Origin: Maribellus sp. CM-23
GTDB lineage: Bacteria > Bacteroidota > Bacteroidia > Bacteroidales > Prolixibacteraceae
NCBI RefSeq assembly: GCF_021354595.1
Contig: NZ_JADWYJ010000005.1
Coordinates: forward strand, 496,001 to 560,000
DNA: 64,000 bases
Reading direction: 5' to 3'
This document shows positions 34,768 through 42,980 of the stretch, in pieces. A program made the translations under genes and the position numbers. The notes beneath the pieces are model-generated. The model ran no database searches. It was not told where the DNA came from and saw nothing but the letters and a program-made list of their open reading frames with translations. Numbering within the stretch: position 1 is the stretch's first letter; every line of letters begins with the position of its first letter.

Positions 34768-35574
34768 TTATGCCCTTATCCTATTAAAGATGGATCTTCT
34801 AAAGCGTAAAACTGTTGATGCAATAATCAGGAAGAAGACCAGGTATATTGCCCAACCGGAAACCGGAACAACAAGAGGGGCGCTCCCAAAAGCTATGTTG
34901 TCAGCTCCTTCTGCTCCGCTTGCAGGATCGTGTATGATGATTTTACCAATTGGGGTATCTGATGTAACACCCCAAAACGAACCGGACGGACTAGAAGCCG
35001 TGCTGGTGGACGCCAGAAGATTTGAGTTTATATCATATATTTCTATGGTAGCTGACGAGCCGCCAAAAATGTTTACAACGTCCATTCCAACAGCCTCTAC
35101 TGCCGGATTAAAATTAATAACGTATTTTGCACCAAACACATTTGCTACTGCAACTTTACTTGAAACCCCCGCATAGTTGGTTCCAAGTAAAACTATTGCG
35201 GTTGGATAACTGGGATTTGATGTGGTAAATTCAATTCCCGGCAAAATATCTCCCGGACTAAAAGCGCTGTTGTTTGTACTTGCATTTAAGGGTGCTGCAA
35301 AACTTATAATATTATTGTCTGACACGTTCCCATTTTCAAATCCTTCGACCGGAAGTCCGGGGAAATCACCGTCAAAAACTGCACGACTATTATAATATGT
35401 TATGCCCGCTGCAGTTGAAGCACTAGCCGATTTTAATGGTTGCGATTTGAGCGTATTCGTTCTCTCAAGCGAGTTGCCGGATGCAGCAAGTTCGGTTACT
35501 GATGCTGGCGTGTTTGTTTGCGCAGATGCAAGAGCTACTGTAAAGCTCATCAAGAGGGTAAAGATCTTTCTCAT
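34768..35574 (-). CDS. Predicted exosortase substrate with C-terminal sorting signal
   Basis: This 268-residue exported protein has a signal peptide (MRKIFTLLMSFTVALASAQ). The body is rich in Ser, Thr, Ala and Asn and looks like beta-sandwich sequence; the end of the body (SGAEGADNIAFGSAP) resembles that of many PEP-CTERM proteins. The C-terminus is tripartite: VPVSGWA (about 236-242), a hydrophobic span of about 14 residues, then the basic RFRRS cluster. This fits a PEP-CTERM/IPTL-like sorting signal. The adjacent convergent exosortase makes it the likely dedicated substrate. Function of the mature protein is unknown. Confidence 0.7.
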   Translation of the reverse strand: MRKIFTLLMSFTVALASAQTNTPASVTELAASGNSLERTNTLKSQPLKSASASTAAGITYYNSRAVFDGDFPGLPVEGFENGNVSDNNIISFAAPLNASTNNSAFSPGDILPGIEFTTSNPSYPTAIVLLGTNYAGVSSKVAVANVFGAKYVINFNPAVEAVGMDVVNIFGGSSATIEIYDINSNLLASTSTASSPSGSFWGVTSDTPIGKIIIHDPASGAEGADNIAFGSAPLVVPVSGWAIYLVFFLIIASTVLRFRRSIFNRIRA

Positions 35575-36037
35575 AATTATTTGATGTTAAGTAGTTTTGA
35601 CTGAAAAGGACTTTTGCAATCTTAGTTCTTAACAAATAAGTGTGCTTTATGTTTTACGGCGTGGCAAGTTTTGTTTCTTTGTTTATTGAGAGAAATCCAG
35701 TCTTCGGACAGGGATGTTTGCCGCCTGAATAATTTTTCCGATAACCCGGTGCTGCAGATAGGGAACTGCTAAGGACGTATTAAAATTAGTTTCGTCAGAT
35801 AGCTTTAGAATAATTCTAAACTACTTGAAAATGATATCCATGCAGTGTTTTTTAAAGCAAGTCATTTACATTTATCTCATGCCTATGGGCCCTGCTCGTA
35901 AGCACATGAAATCACGAAAATAAGGCAGAGCCCGAGACTGTGCTGGTAGGCGTTGTCGGGTCTTTTGATTGGTTTGAAGAAAGAGGAGAATATTTGAGAG
36001 TTTCATTTAATGTAGTATTACTAATTACTCTGAAAAT
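35575..36037. other. Intergenic region with a LysM gene relic
   Basis: Apart from the relic at 35713-35772, nothing coding is supported. A weak hairpin (GCCCGAGA with CGGGTC) lies at about 35930-35965. No consensus promoter for the gene at 36038 was found. Confidence 0.4.
35713..35772 (+). pseudogene. Relic of a second LysM-domain gene
   Basis: The frame reads DVCRLNNFSDNPVLQIGNC and then stops. It parallels DICRLNNISENSVLQIGQP at the end of the M23-LysM protein. Over 51 bases, 42 match 33244-33294, and most differences fall at third codon positions. No upstream LysM or peptidase sequence survives. It looks like the 3' end of a diverged paralogue whose rest has been lost. Confidence 0.65.
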
Positions 36038-36736
36038 ATGTTTGACATCATCAGGTATTCATTGACTGGTTTGCTGTTGATTTTAATAATTTCAGCAAAA
36101 GCGCAGGAACCTGCCCGTGAAAATAGCTTTGCCATTAACGGTTGGACAAGTATTGCCCGTGAAGGCTATAATCGTTTTGGGCTGGTAGATTTATCGCACG
36201 AATGGAAGCCCTGGCCTTACTTTGGTCTCGATTTGGGTGGTGGCTTTGGGTGGTTAAGCTGTTACGATCTGCAAAAAACTTCGGCTGGTATTGGGGCTTA
36301 TGAAAAACTGTATTTGCGGGAAATGAGCGGTAGTTTCCAGTTAGCCCGGGGGAAGCTTACTGCTTATCTGCCTGTTTGGCGAGACGATGATGATATCACC
36401 CGCATTCAGGGTTTTGCTTCCATAATGGGCGGGGTTATAGGGGCTATTTCGTTGGATGGGAACCTGGAGTATTACGAAACAGGCCAGGCAATAAAAGCAT
36501 CTTCTGAATTCGAGGGACATTTTTTTCGCGGTTTTGAGTTGGGTTTGTGGGGAGCCTTTTCCAGGCATTGGGCGATGAAATTATATGTTGGCGACAATAA
36601 TATTCAATTTGGCAAAGCAGTAAAGGGCTTGAATACGGAGGTCGGCAATTTTCCGGTTCATTTTGATAGTTATGTATCGAAAGCCTATGTCGGCTTTAGC
36701 CTGATTTACACCTATCGGCTAAAAAGAAAGTCGTAG
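36038..36736 (+). CDS. Putative outer-membrane beta-barrel protein, unknown function
   Basis: This 232-residue protein has an N-terminal signal (LTGLLLILIISAKAQ). The mature part is rich in aromatic residues and glycine in alternating patterns (YFGLDLGGGFGWL, YVGFSLIYTYRL), as in small porin-like barrels of Bacteroidota. No specific family is recognised. It stands alone after the exosortase region and is convergent with the E1 gene across a terminator. Confidence 0.5.
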   Translation: MFDIIRYSLTGLLLILIISAKAQEPARENSFAINGWTSIAREGYNRFGLVDLSHEWKPWPYFGLDLGGGFGWLSCYDLQKTSAGIGAYEKLYLREMSGSFQLARGKLTAYLPVWRDDDDITRIQGFASIMGGVIGAISLDGNLEYYETGQAIKASSEFEGHFFRGFELGLWGAFSRHWAMKLYVGDNNIQFGKAVKGLNTEVGNFPVHFDSYVSKAYVGFSLIYTYRLKRKS

Positions 36737-36767
36737 TAATAGTATTATTTAATCGCCAAATCATAAA

Positions 36768-36795
36768 AAAACCGGCTTCCTCTGAAACCGGTTTT
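36768..36795. terminator. Bidirectional terminator between barrel gene and E1 gene
   Basis: AAAACCGG and CCGGTTTT pair, extended by TTC/GAA inside. A and T runs lie on both sides. It serves the convergent genes ending at 36736 and 36857. Confidence 0.8.
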
Positions 36796-36856
36796 AATTC
36801 TAATAAAAACCAAAACTTTGGATGCTTTTACCAACTAGTGCATCCTTAACTATGAA

Positions 36857-39325
36857 TTAAATACCTCTGGCATTCCTGTCCAATTGTTCTGCCTCGGTAA
36901 AATCATTTTCACATACATGTCCTTTTAAAGGAACAATTCTTTCGTGGATAGCGTCGATGATCCATTCGGGTTGCGGGAAGAAATAATCTTCCAGTTCGTG
37001 TGCCGGAGTGATCCAGTTACGCGAACCCACTACCACCGGCGGTGCATCGAGGTAATCGAAAGTCAGCTCGGTAATGTTCGATGCTAGGTCGCGCAGGAAC
37101 GATCCGCGTGCCGATGCATCGCCCGAAATAACGATCCGGCCGGTTTTTTTGATCGATTCGATTACCGGTTCGTAGTTGAAGGGAACCAGCGAACGGGCGT
37201 CGATTACTTCTGCCGATACACCGTATTTTTCTTCTAGTGTTTTGGCCGCATCCAAAGCACGATACAAAGTAGCGCCAATGGTCAGAATGGTTAGGTCGCT
37301 TCCTTCTTTCTTGATATCCGGTTCGCCCAGCGGAAGTTCGTAGTATTCTGCCGGAACACCTTCTTTGTGGAACTGCTCACCAATATCATACAAACGTTGA
37401 CTTTCAAAGAAAATAACCGGGTCAGTTCCCTGCAGTGCTGTGTTCATCAGACCTTTTGCATCGTAGGGAGTTACCGGGAAAACTACTTTTAATCCCGGAA
37501 TATGAGCAGCCAGAGCAGTCCAGTCCTGCGAGTGTTGTGCTCCGTATTTTGAACCTACAGAAACACGGATCACCACCGGCATTTTTAGTACGTTACCACT
37601 CATGGCCTGCCATTTTGGAAGCTGGTTGAAAACTTCGTCGCCGGCGCGGCCCAGGAAGTCGCAATACATGATCTCCGGAATAACTCTGCCACCGCACATC
37701 GCATAGCCAATTGCAGTTCCAACAATCGATGCTTCCGAAATAGGTGAGTTAAACAAACGATGGTAGGGAAGGGCCTCGGTTAATCCTCGGTACACGGCAA
37801 ACGCACCGCCCCAGTCGCGGTTCTCTTCTCCGTAAGCAATCAGGGTCGGGTCTTTGTAGAAACGGTCGACAATGGCTTCGAAGATACCATCGCGTAATCC
37901 GTAAGTTTTTATTTTTGAATGCGCCTTTCCGTTGGCGTCAAACATAAAGCGTTCTTTTTTTGCCAGTTGCTGAACACGCGGGTTTTCTTCCATCGGGTGG
38001 TTCACTTCCACGGGGCGGTCTTCCATTTTGTCTACCGACTGGTTGCTGAACATCATTTCTCCGATCAGGTTCGGATGCTTTTTCATGTTCATGATGGGCG
38101 AAACTTCATCATCGATCGCCAGTTTCAGCGCGTAAGTGATCAGTTCGGTTGTAGAAGTCTTGATAGCTTCCAGTTGTTCTTCGGTGGCAACGCCGGCTTT
38201 TACCAATTCTTTCCCAAACCAGATGATTGAATCCTGGGCTTCCCATGCTTCCACTTCCTCTTTTGATCTGTACGATGAGGCGTCGGAAGGCGAGTGGCCG
38301 CTGTAACGGTAAGTCAGCACGTCGAGCAGCACCGGACCACGTTTCTCTTCCAGAATTTTCTTTTTCCGTTTGTAAGCGTCGATCACTGCCAGCGGGTTGT
38401 AACCATCCACACGTTCTGCATGCATCTGGTCGTCGTTCAATCCGGCGCCAATGCGGGCTGCAATGTTGTAACCCATGGTTTCGCCACAGGTTTGTCCGCC
38501 CATTCCGTATTGGTTGTTCATAATGTTAATGATTAGCGGTAGTCCGCCTTTCATGTCGCCTTCCCACAGTTCGTTAAACTGGTCCATGGTGGCAAAAGTC
38601 AGGCCTTCCCAAACAGGGCCGCAAGCCATCGATGCATCACCAATGTTGGCCACCACGATACCCGGTTTGCGGTTTACTTTTTTGTAAAGCGCTGCACCCA
38701 CCGAAATGTCGCCCGAACCTCCAACGATGGCATTGTTGGGATAAACACCAAAAGGAGTAAAGAAAGCGTGCATAGAGCCACCAAGCCCTCTGTTGAAGCC
38801 TGTTTCGCGGGCAAAAACTTCTGCCAGCGTTCCGTAAATCAGGAATTTAATGGCGAGTTCTTTGGTCGTTCCTGTGTGGCCGGCTTTTACCGGTGCGGCG
38901 GTGATTCCGTCAAAATGCGAGTCCATGATTTTTTCCAGTTGCTCGTCGCTGAGTTTGGAAATGGCCGAAAGACCTTTGGCCAGAATTTCGCCGTGGCTGC
39001 GGTGTGAACCGAAAATAAAATCTTCCACTCCCAGCGTGTAAGCCATACCAACTGCCGCAGCTTCCTGTCCGATGGAAAGGTGAGCGGGGCCCGGGTGGTT
39101 GTAAGGAACCTCGTTGTATTCCCCCCGTGTTTTTATGAGGTTGAGCATGGTTTCAAATTCGCGGATAACCACCATGTCGTGAAAAATGCGAATCAGGTCG
39201 TTGTTCGAGAAATTTTCCTTCTCGTCTTCTATTGTTTTGTTGTACTGGTTTACCGGGATTGGTTTGAACTCAATTTGACCGGGTTTACGTACTTCGTCCG
39301 GATTTATATATTGTACTTTTGGCAT
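36857..39325 (-). CDS. 2-oxoacid dehydrogenase E1 component, fused alpha and beta subunits
   Basis: This 822-residue thiamine-dependent E1 joins both subunits. The alpha part (about 40-410) has HRSHGE, GGSGDISVG and the ThDP region ANIGDASMACGPVWEG with MNNQYG. The beta part (about 465-800) has AYGEENRDWGGAF, SPISEASIVG, GSKYGAQHSQDW and a transketolase C-terminal domain. It decarboxylates a 2-oxoacid (pyruvate or branched-chain type) and passes the acyl group to E2, encoded just upstream. Fusion of alpha and beta is common in Bacteroidota. E3 is not in the window. Together with E2 it is probably controlled by the divergent GntR regulator. Confidence 0.85.
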   Translation of the reverse strand: MPKVQYINPDEVRKPGQIEFKPIPVNQYNKTIEDEKENFSNNDLIRIFHDMVVIREFETMLNLIKTRGEYNEVPYNHPGPAHLSIGQEAAAVGMAYTLGVEDFIFGSHRSHGEILAKGLSAISKLSDEQLEKIMDSHFDGITAAPVKAGHTGTTKELAIKFLIYGTLAEVFARETGFNRGLGGSMHAFFTPFGVYPNNAIVGGSGDISVGAALYKKVNRKPGIVVANIGDASMACGPVWEGLTFATMDQFNELWEGDMKGGLPLIINIMNNQYGMGGQTCGETMGYNIAARIGAGLNDDQMHAERVDGYNPLAVIDAYKRKKKILEEKRGPVLLDVLTYRYSGHSPSDASSYRSKEEVEAWEAQDSIIWFGKELVKAGVATEEQLEAIKTSTTELITYALKLAIDDEVSPIMNMKKHPNLIGEMMFSNQSVDKMEDRPVEVNHPMEENPRVQQLAKKERFMFDANGKAHSKIKTYGLRDGIFEAIVDRFYKDPTLIAYGEENRDWGGAFAVYRGLTEALPYHRLFNSPISEASIVGTAIGYAMCGGRVIPEIMYCDFLGRAGDEVFNQLPKWQAMSGNVLKMPVVIRVSVGSKYGAQHSQDWTALAAHIPGLKVVFPVTPYDAKGLMNTALQGTDPVIFFESQRLYDIGEQFHKEGVPAEYYELPLGEPDIKKEGSDLTILTIGATLYRALDAAKTLEEKYGVSAEVIDARSLVPFNYEPVIESIKKTGRIVISGDASARGSFLRDLASNITELTFDYLDAPPVVVGSRNWITPAHELEDYFFPQPEWIIDAIHERIVPLKGHVCENDFTEAEQLDRNARGI

Positions 39326-39369
39326 TTCTTCTGATTTATATGTTTTTCAAAATTCTAACAGCCAGTTCA

Positions 39370-39433
39370 GAGTTTAAAGTTCAGTGTTCAGAGTAGAACA
39401 TACTTTGAACTTTGAACACTGAACTCTAAACTT
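39370..39433. repeat. Palindromic AGTTCAGTGTTCA repeat between E1 and E2 genes
   Basis: The 21-base arms (39370-39390 and 39413-39433) are inverted with two mismatches. Extra AGTTCAGAGTT and ACTTTGAACTTTGAAC words lie inside and outside the arms. The right arm contains the E2 stop codon (39426-39428). It resembles low-complexity intergenic repeats spread in Bacteroidota genomes and could form a stable RNA hairpin between the two cistrons. Confidence 0.65.
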
Positions 39434-40697
39434 GTAAATTCTCGATTTGATTTTTGATTTCAGCAAGGAACAGTGTTGCTTCTCCGCCGTCGAGTGCCTG
39501 GTGGTCATAAGTCAGCGAGAGTCCCATCATCGGAACAAAGCCGTAGACACCATCTTCCAGCTCTTTCGGACGCGGAACAATGGTACAAACTCCCAGTATA
39601 GCAGTTTGCGGCAGGTTGATCACCGGCGTAAACATTTCCACTCCGTAATTTCCGAGGTTCGAAACCGTAAAAGTTGCAGCTGCAGGGCTTAGTAAATCGG
39701 GATTTACATTTCCGGCACGGGCGGCAGTTGACAATTGTTTTAACTGGCTTGAAAGACCGGTAATGGAAAGGTCATCGGCATTTCTCAATGCGGGCACCAT
39801 CAATCCACGCTCTGTGTCAACGGCTAGCCCAAGGTGAACTTTCTTAAACCATCTCATTTTATCACCCAGGAAATGCGTGTTCGCTTGCGGGTATTTTTCC
39901 AGTGCGCGGATAACAGCGTAACAAACGAGGTCGTTGATGGTAACGTTTTGTTTGATTTCGCCGGCTTCGAGCTGAGCTTTGAATTTCTTGCGCAGTTTCA
40001 TTAGCTGGCGGGCATCAGCACTCATGTGGTGCGTCAACTGTGCCGAGTTTTGCAGCGACTGATGCATTGCATTGGCAATCAGTTTGCGAATATTCGGAAT
40101 GGCTTTTACTTCAAAATCATCTCCGGTTTCGAGAACGACTGCGGGCGTAGGTTTGCTCACAGGCGCTGCTTTGGGGGCCGGTGTTTCAATAACTGCTTTG
40201 GCAGCTGGCTTTTGAGCGGCTTCTTCAATGTCACGGGCAATGATTCTTCCGTGCGGGCCGGTGCCTTTTAGTATTTGGATGTCAACACCCATTTTCTCTG
40301 CCATGTTACGGGCCAGCGGCGAAATTCGCAGTCGCGCTCCTACCTGGTCTTCTTCTACTTCAAATTCAATAACTTTGGGTGCTTCTTCGGTGATTGCCTC
40401 AGGAGCTTTTTCTGCTTCTCCTTCTGAAGCACCGGGTTTGAATTCTTCGATTGATTCTCCTTGTTTGCCTATTACCGCCACATTTGTCAATACCGGAATC
40501 TCGTCTCCTTCTTCAAAAAATGTAGCCAGCAAAATGCCACTTTCTTTGGCTTCCTCTTCAAACGAGGCTTTGTCGGTTTCGTAGGAGAACAGAATGTCGC
40601 CTTCGTTGACTTCTTCTCCTACTTCTTTGTGCCATTGTCCAAGGATGCATGATTCAACTGATTGTCCTTGTCGTGGCATCATTACGGGTGTTGCCAT
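39426..40697 (-). CDS. Dihydrolipoamide acyltransferase, E2 component
   Basis: This 423-residue core enzyme has three regions. The lipoyl domain (about 1-76) has the lipoylated Lys in YETDKASFEEE. The peripheral subunit-binding domain (about 120-160) shows RISPLARNMAEKMGVDI and GPHGRIIARDI. A Pro/Ala-rich linker leads to the catalytic domain (about 195-423) with the active-site histidine in YDHQALDGGEA. It transfers acyl groups from E1 to CoA. It is transcribed before E1 with a 100-base gap containing a palindromic repeat. A palindrome at 40724-40739, matching one near the GntR gene, lies 27 bases before the ATG. Confidence 0.88.
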   Translation of the reverse strand: MATPVMMPRQGQSVESCILGQWHKEVGEEVNEGDILFSYETDKASFEEEAKESGILLATFFEEGDEIPVLTNVAVIGKQGESIEEFKPGASEGEAEKAPEAITEEAPKVIEFEVEEDQVGARLRISPLARNMAEKMGVDIQILKGTGPHGRIIARDIEEAAQKPAAKAVIETPAPKAAPVSKPTPAVVLETGDDFEVKAIPNIRKLIANAMHQSLQNSAQLTHHMSADARQLMKLRKKFKAQLEAGEIKQNVTINDLVCYAVIRALEKYPQANTHFLGDKMRWFKKVHLGLAVDTERGLMVPALRNADDLSITGLSSQLKQLSTAARAGNVNPDLLSPAAATFTVSNLGNYGVEMFTPVINLPQTAILGVCTIVPRPKELEDGVYGFVPMMGLSLTYDHQALDGGEATLFLAEIKNQIENLQV

Positions 40698-40723
40698 ATT
40701 TGTTAGTTTTATTAATTTGTCTT

Positions 40724-40739
40724 ACTTGTAAATACAAAT
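40724..40739. promoter_or_regulatory. Operator O1 before the E2-E1 genes
   Basis: ACTTGTA-AA-TACAAAT is the same dyad as O2 with one changed base. It overlaps a TATTATTTG stretch on the minus strand that could be the -7 box of the E2 gene. Binding there by the GntR protein would block transcription (inference). Confidence 0.55.
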
Positions 40740-40820
40740 AATATTACTGCTTATTTTTAAGTATCAATAAATCAATAAAATAGTGATATCTTAAAATGCG
40801 GATGTAAAATTATATTTTAT

Positions 40821-40838
40821 AACTTGTATTTACAAGTT
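40821..40838. promoter_or_regulatory. Operator O2 before the gntR gene
   Basis: AACTTGTA-TT-TACAAGTT is a perfect palindrome with 8-base arms, typical of GntR-family sites. It ends three bases before the -33 box of the gntR promoter. Confidence 0.6.
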
Positions 40839-40840
40839 GT

Positions 40841-40871
40841 GTTGCCATATTTTAAAAAAATTTTAACTTTG
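40841..40871 (+). promoter_or_regulatory. Promoter of the gntR gene
   Basis: GTTG (40841-40844), 19 bases, then TAACTTTG (40864-40871) fits the Bacteroidota consensus. The ATG at 40879 lies where transcription should begin, so the mRNA may be leaderless. Confidence 0.55.
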
Positions 40872-40878
40872 AGGTCAC

Positions 40879-41586
40879 ATGGAAAATTTACCTCAATATC
40901 GGAAGTTGTACGAGGTGCTCCGGAAACGAATTCTTACCGGGGTGTATCAGGAGGGTGATCTTTTGCCTTCGGAGAATGAATTAAGTGCCGTTTATGAGAT
41001 GACGCGCCCCACTGTGCGTCATGCTTTGGAGACGCTGGTGAAAGACGGCCTGATTTTCAAAAAGCAGGGCAAGGGAAGTATTGTGCGAAAACCTCCGCAG
41101 AACATTGGTATTCTTTCGATTGCGGGAACAGCTTCGGCGGTTGGGGTGCGTTACCTGAAAACAGATATCCTGCAAAAACCAACGGTGCAAACCTGGCCTG
41201 AAGACTTTCCTTTTGAGCTTTCGGAGCTCGAACAGGAGTCGGGTTGTATTTACATGGAACGCCTGCGATATGTGGAAGACGAGCCGGTTTTTTATGATAT
41301 TAACCACCTTCCGAATATTTACCTGCCGCGGATTGCACAGCGTTCGTTCGAGAATAAATCGTTATTTGAGATTCTGCGGCAAAATTACCAAATTGAAATT
41401 ATTGGCGGAGAACAAAAGCTGAAGGCAGTGAAACCAACCGTAAAAATCAGGCAGTTGCTGCACTTAAAACCAGGGCAGCCCGTGTTGTACATGGAGCGGA
41501 AACTTACCACCAATAAAGAGAATTTTCATATTTATTCTACCATTTATTTTAACTCGGAGAAGCACGCCATTTTTGGGACGTTTTAA
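40879..41586 (+). CDS. GntR family regulator with UTRA domain (HutC type)
   Basis: This 235-residue regulator has an N-terminal winged helix (about 5-72): LYEVLRKRILTGVYQEGDLLPSE, TRPTVRHALETLVKDGLI and KQGKGSIV. A UTRA effector domain (about 80-233) with YMERLRYVEDEPVFYD and PVLYMERK follows. HutC-type regulators sense a small metabolite and release DNA. Two matching palindromes in the 181-base divergent gap suggest it controls itself and the E2-E1 genes. A substrate or CoA ester of that dehydrogenase is a likely but unproven effector. Confidence 0.88.
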   Translation: MENLPQYRKLYEVLRKRILTGVYQEGDLLPSENELSAVYEMTRPTVRHALETLVKDGLIFKKQGKGSIVRKPPQNIGILSIAGTASAVGVRYLKTDILQKPTVQTWPEDFPFELSELEQESGCIYMERLRYVEDEPVFYDINHLPNIYLPRIAQRSFENKSLFEILRQNYQIEIIGGEQKLKAVKPTVKIRQLLHLKPGQPVLYMERKLTTNKENFHIYSTIYFNSEKHAIFGTF

Positions 41587-41636
41587 CCAGGGGAAGCAGT
41601 TGTTTGTCTGTACTTCGATAAATAATCTGGCCTGTC

Positions 41637-41668
41637 TTTGGCTCGTGTAGGCAATATTTTTACATTTG
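41637..41668 (+). promoter_or_regulatory. Promoter of the alpha/beta hydrolase gene
   Basis: TTTG (41637-41640), 20 bases, then TACATTTG (41661-41668) is an essentially perfect Bacteroidota promoter. The TTG at 41638 belongs to it, so the long open frame from there is not the gene start. Confidence 0.65.
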
Positions 41669-41688
41669 TTCCCCTATTTTTGAAATCT

Positions 41689-42579
41689 ATGGAGGAACAG
41701 CAGCAAATGATGGAGCCTGTCAATGCGGCGGGTGTGCGCGCTACTTTCTGTAACGAACGTTACGGTGATCACGAAAAAAATACCTTTGATATTTGGTTGG
41801 CCGATTCGGAAGAACCGACACCGCTTGTAATTTTTATACACGGCGGCGGGTTTATTGGCGGCGATAAATCGAGGTACTATGATTCGGAAGATTGGCCCCG
41901 TTTCCTGGAAGCAGGTGTTTCGGTAGCCACCATTAACTATCGCTATCTGAACGAACCTCCGTATGGTATTCTGGGAAGTATGTCTGATTCCAAAAGGTGT
42001 CTACAATACATTCGTCATAATGCCGAAAAATACAACGTGGATAAAAGCCGTATTGCCTGCTCCGGAGGGTCTGCAGGAGCCGGGACCTGTTTGTGGCTGG
42101 CTTTCTCAGAAGATATGGCCGATCCTCAAAATGCTGATCCTGTTTTGCGCGAATCAACCCGGATTGTTTGTGCTGGAGCTTTTGCCACGCAGGCAACTTA
42201 CGATATTTTGCAATGGTCCGGAATACTTGGTTTGCCCGAAATGAAAAGTCCGCAGGATTTGCTGGTGATTGCACGCGCCTTTGGGTTTAAATCGCCGGAA
42301 GGAATGGATTTGTACAAGCAAACCGCCATTCGGCAGGAGCTCGATTTTTTGGGGAAGATGGATCAAAACGCGCCGCCCTTTTTTGTGCTGAATAAAGCCG
42401 AAGGAGGCATCCCCAGAAGTGAAGATGAGTTGAATCATCATCCCTTGCATGCCAAAGCGTTGAAAAGCAAAGCCGATAAACTAGGGCTGGAGGCTGTGAT
42501 CTATGCTCCTGCTATTGGCATTGAGGATGAGTCGGGCATTGGGATGGTTGATTTCTTTCTTGGAAAACTAAAAGCGTAA
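41689..42579 (+). CDS. Alpha/beta hydrolase fold-3 esterase-like protein
   Basis: This 296-residue cytoplasmic hydrolase has the oxyanion-hole motif IHGGGFIGG (about 46-54) and the nucleophile elbow SGGSAGAG (Ser about 126). The acid and histidine of the triad are not certain; a histidine-rich part (ELNHHPLHAK) lies near residue 265. It resembles carboxylesterases of the hormone-sensitive-lipase or feruloyl-esterase-like type. It has its own consensus promoter 100 bases after gntR. A tie to the dehydrogenase regulon is possible but no operator-like palindrome was seen here. The long TTG-initiated frame is rejected. Confidence 0.75.
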   Translation: MEEQQQMMEPVNAAGVRATFCNERYGDHEKNTFDIWLADSEEPTPLVIFIHGGGFIGGDKSRYYDSEDWPRFLEAGVSVATINYRYLNEPPYGILGSMSDSKRCLQYIRHNAEKYNVDKSRIACSGGSAGAGTCLWLAFSEDMADPQNADPVLRESTRIVCAGAFATQATYDILQWSGILGLPEMKSPQDLLVIARAFGFKSPEGMDLYKQTAIRQELDFLGKMDQNAPPFFVLNKAEGGIPRSEDELNHHPLHAKALKSKADKLGLEAVIYAPAIGIEDESGIGMVDFFLGKLKA

Positions 42580-42980
42580 GAATCGTTGTTTAAAGTGTCG
42601 GGAAAAAGCAAGGTACTTTTCTTGTGCCTGGATATTCATATTTATTTCTCGGTATAATTCACTGTTCTGTGTTGCGGAAAAGATAATTCTTATTCTTTTA
42701 AAAGGCTTTTGTCTGCGGCATTAATGTAAGTTCTCGCTTTTTAAGAGCCTGTCTGTATCCAACTTTTTTGTTTTTTAACGCGTAGAAAAAACGGGTTTTA
42801 TAAAGGCGATCTCGTCTGCTTTTTATGGAGAGTTTAAATCTATTGTAAAAGTGAAGATGAAGCGGGGGACATTTCGCACAAAATCCGGGCTTTTTTGTTT
42901 TATTGCACTGATAAGCAGTTAAGACGGCTATCAAACAGACTTTTTAAAATAATTCGAAAATCGATTGAAAATTTATAGGT
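42580..42980. other. Intergenic region before the aspartokinase gene
   Basis: No gene is supported in these 401 bases. A minus-strand frame of 78 codons (42698-42934) has unusual, Lys/Arg/Cys-rich sequence and no recognisable product. T-rich runs follow CCGGGC at about 42885, but no well-paired stem precedes them. No riboswitch was recognised. Confidence 0.4.

Noticed and set aside
42698..42934. 78-codon minus-strand frame before the aspartokinase gene
   Set aside because: Composition is unlike neighbouring proteins, no family resemblance, no promoter; the region is better read as noncoding.
42580..42980. Lysine riboswitch or attenuator before the aspartokinase gene
   Set aside because: No conserved aptamer core, leader peptide or well-paired terminator could be seen.
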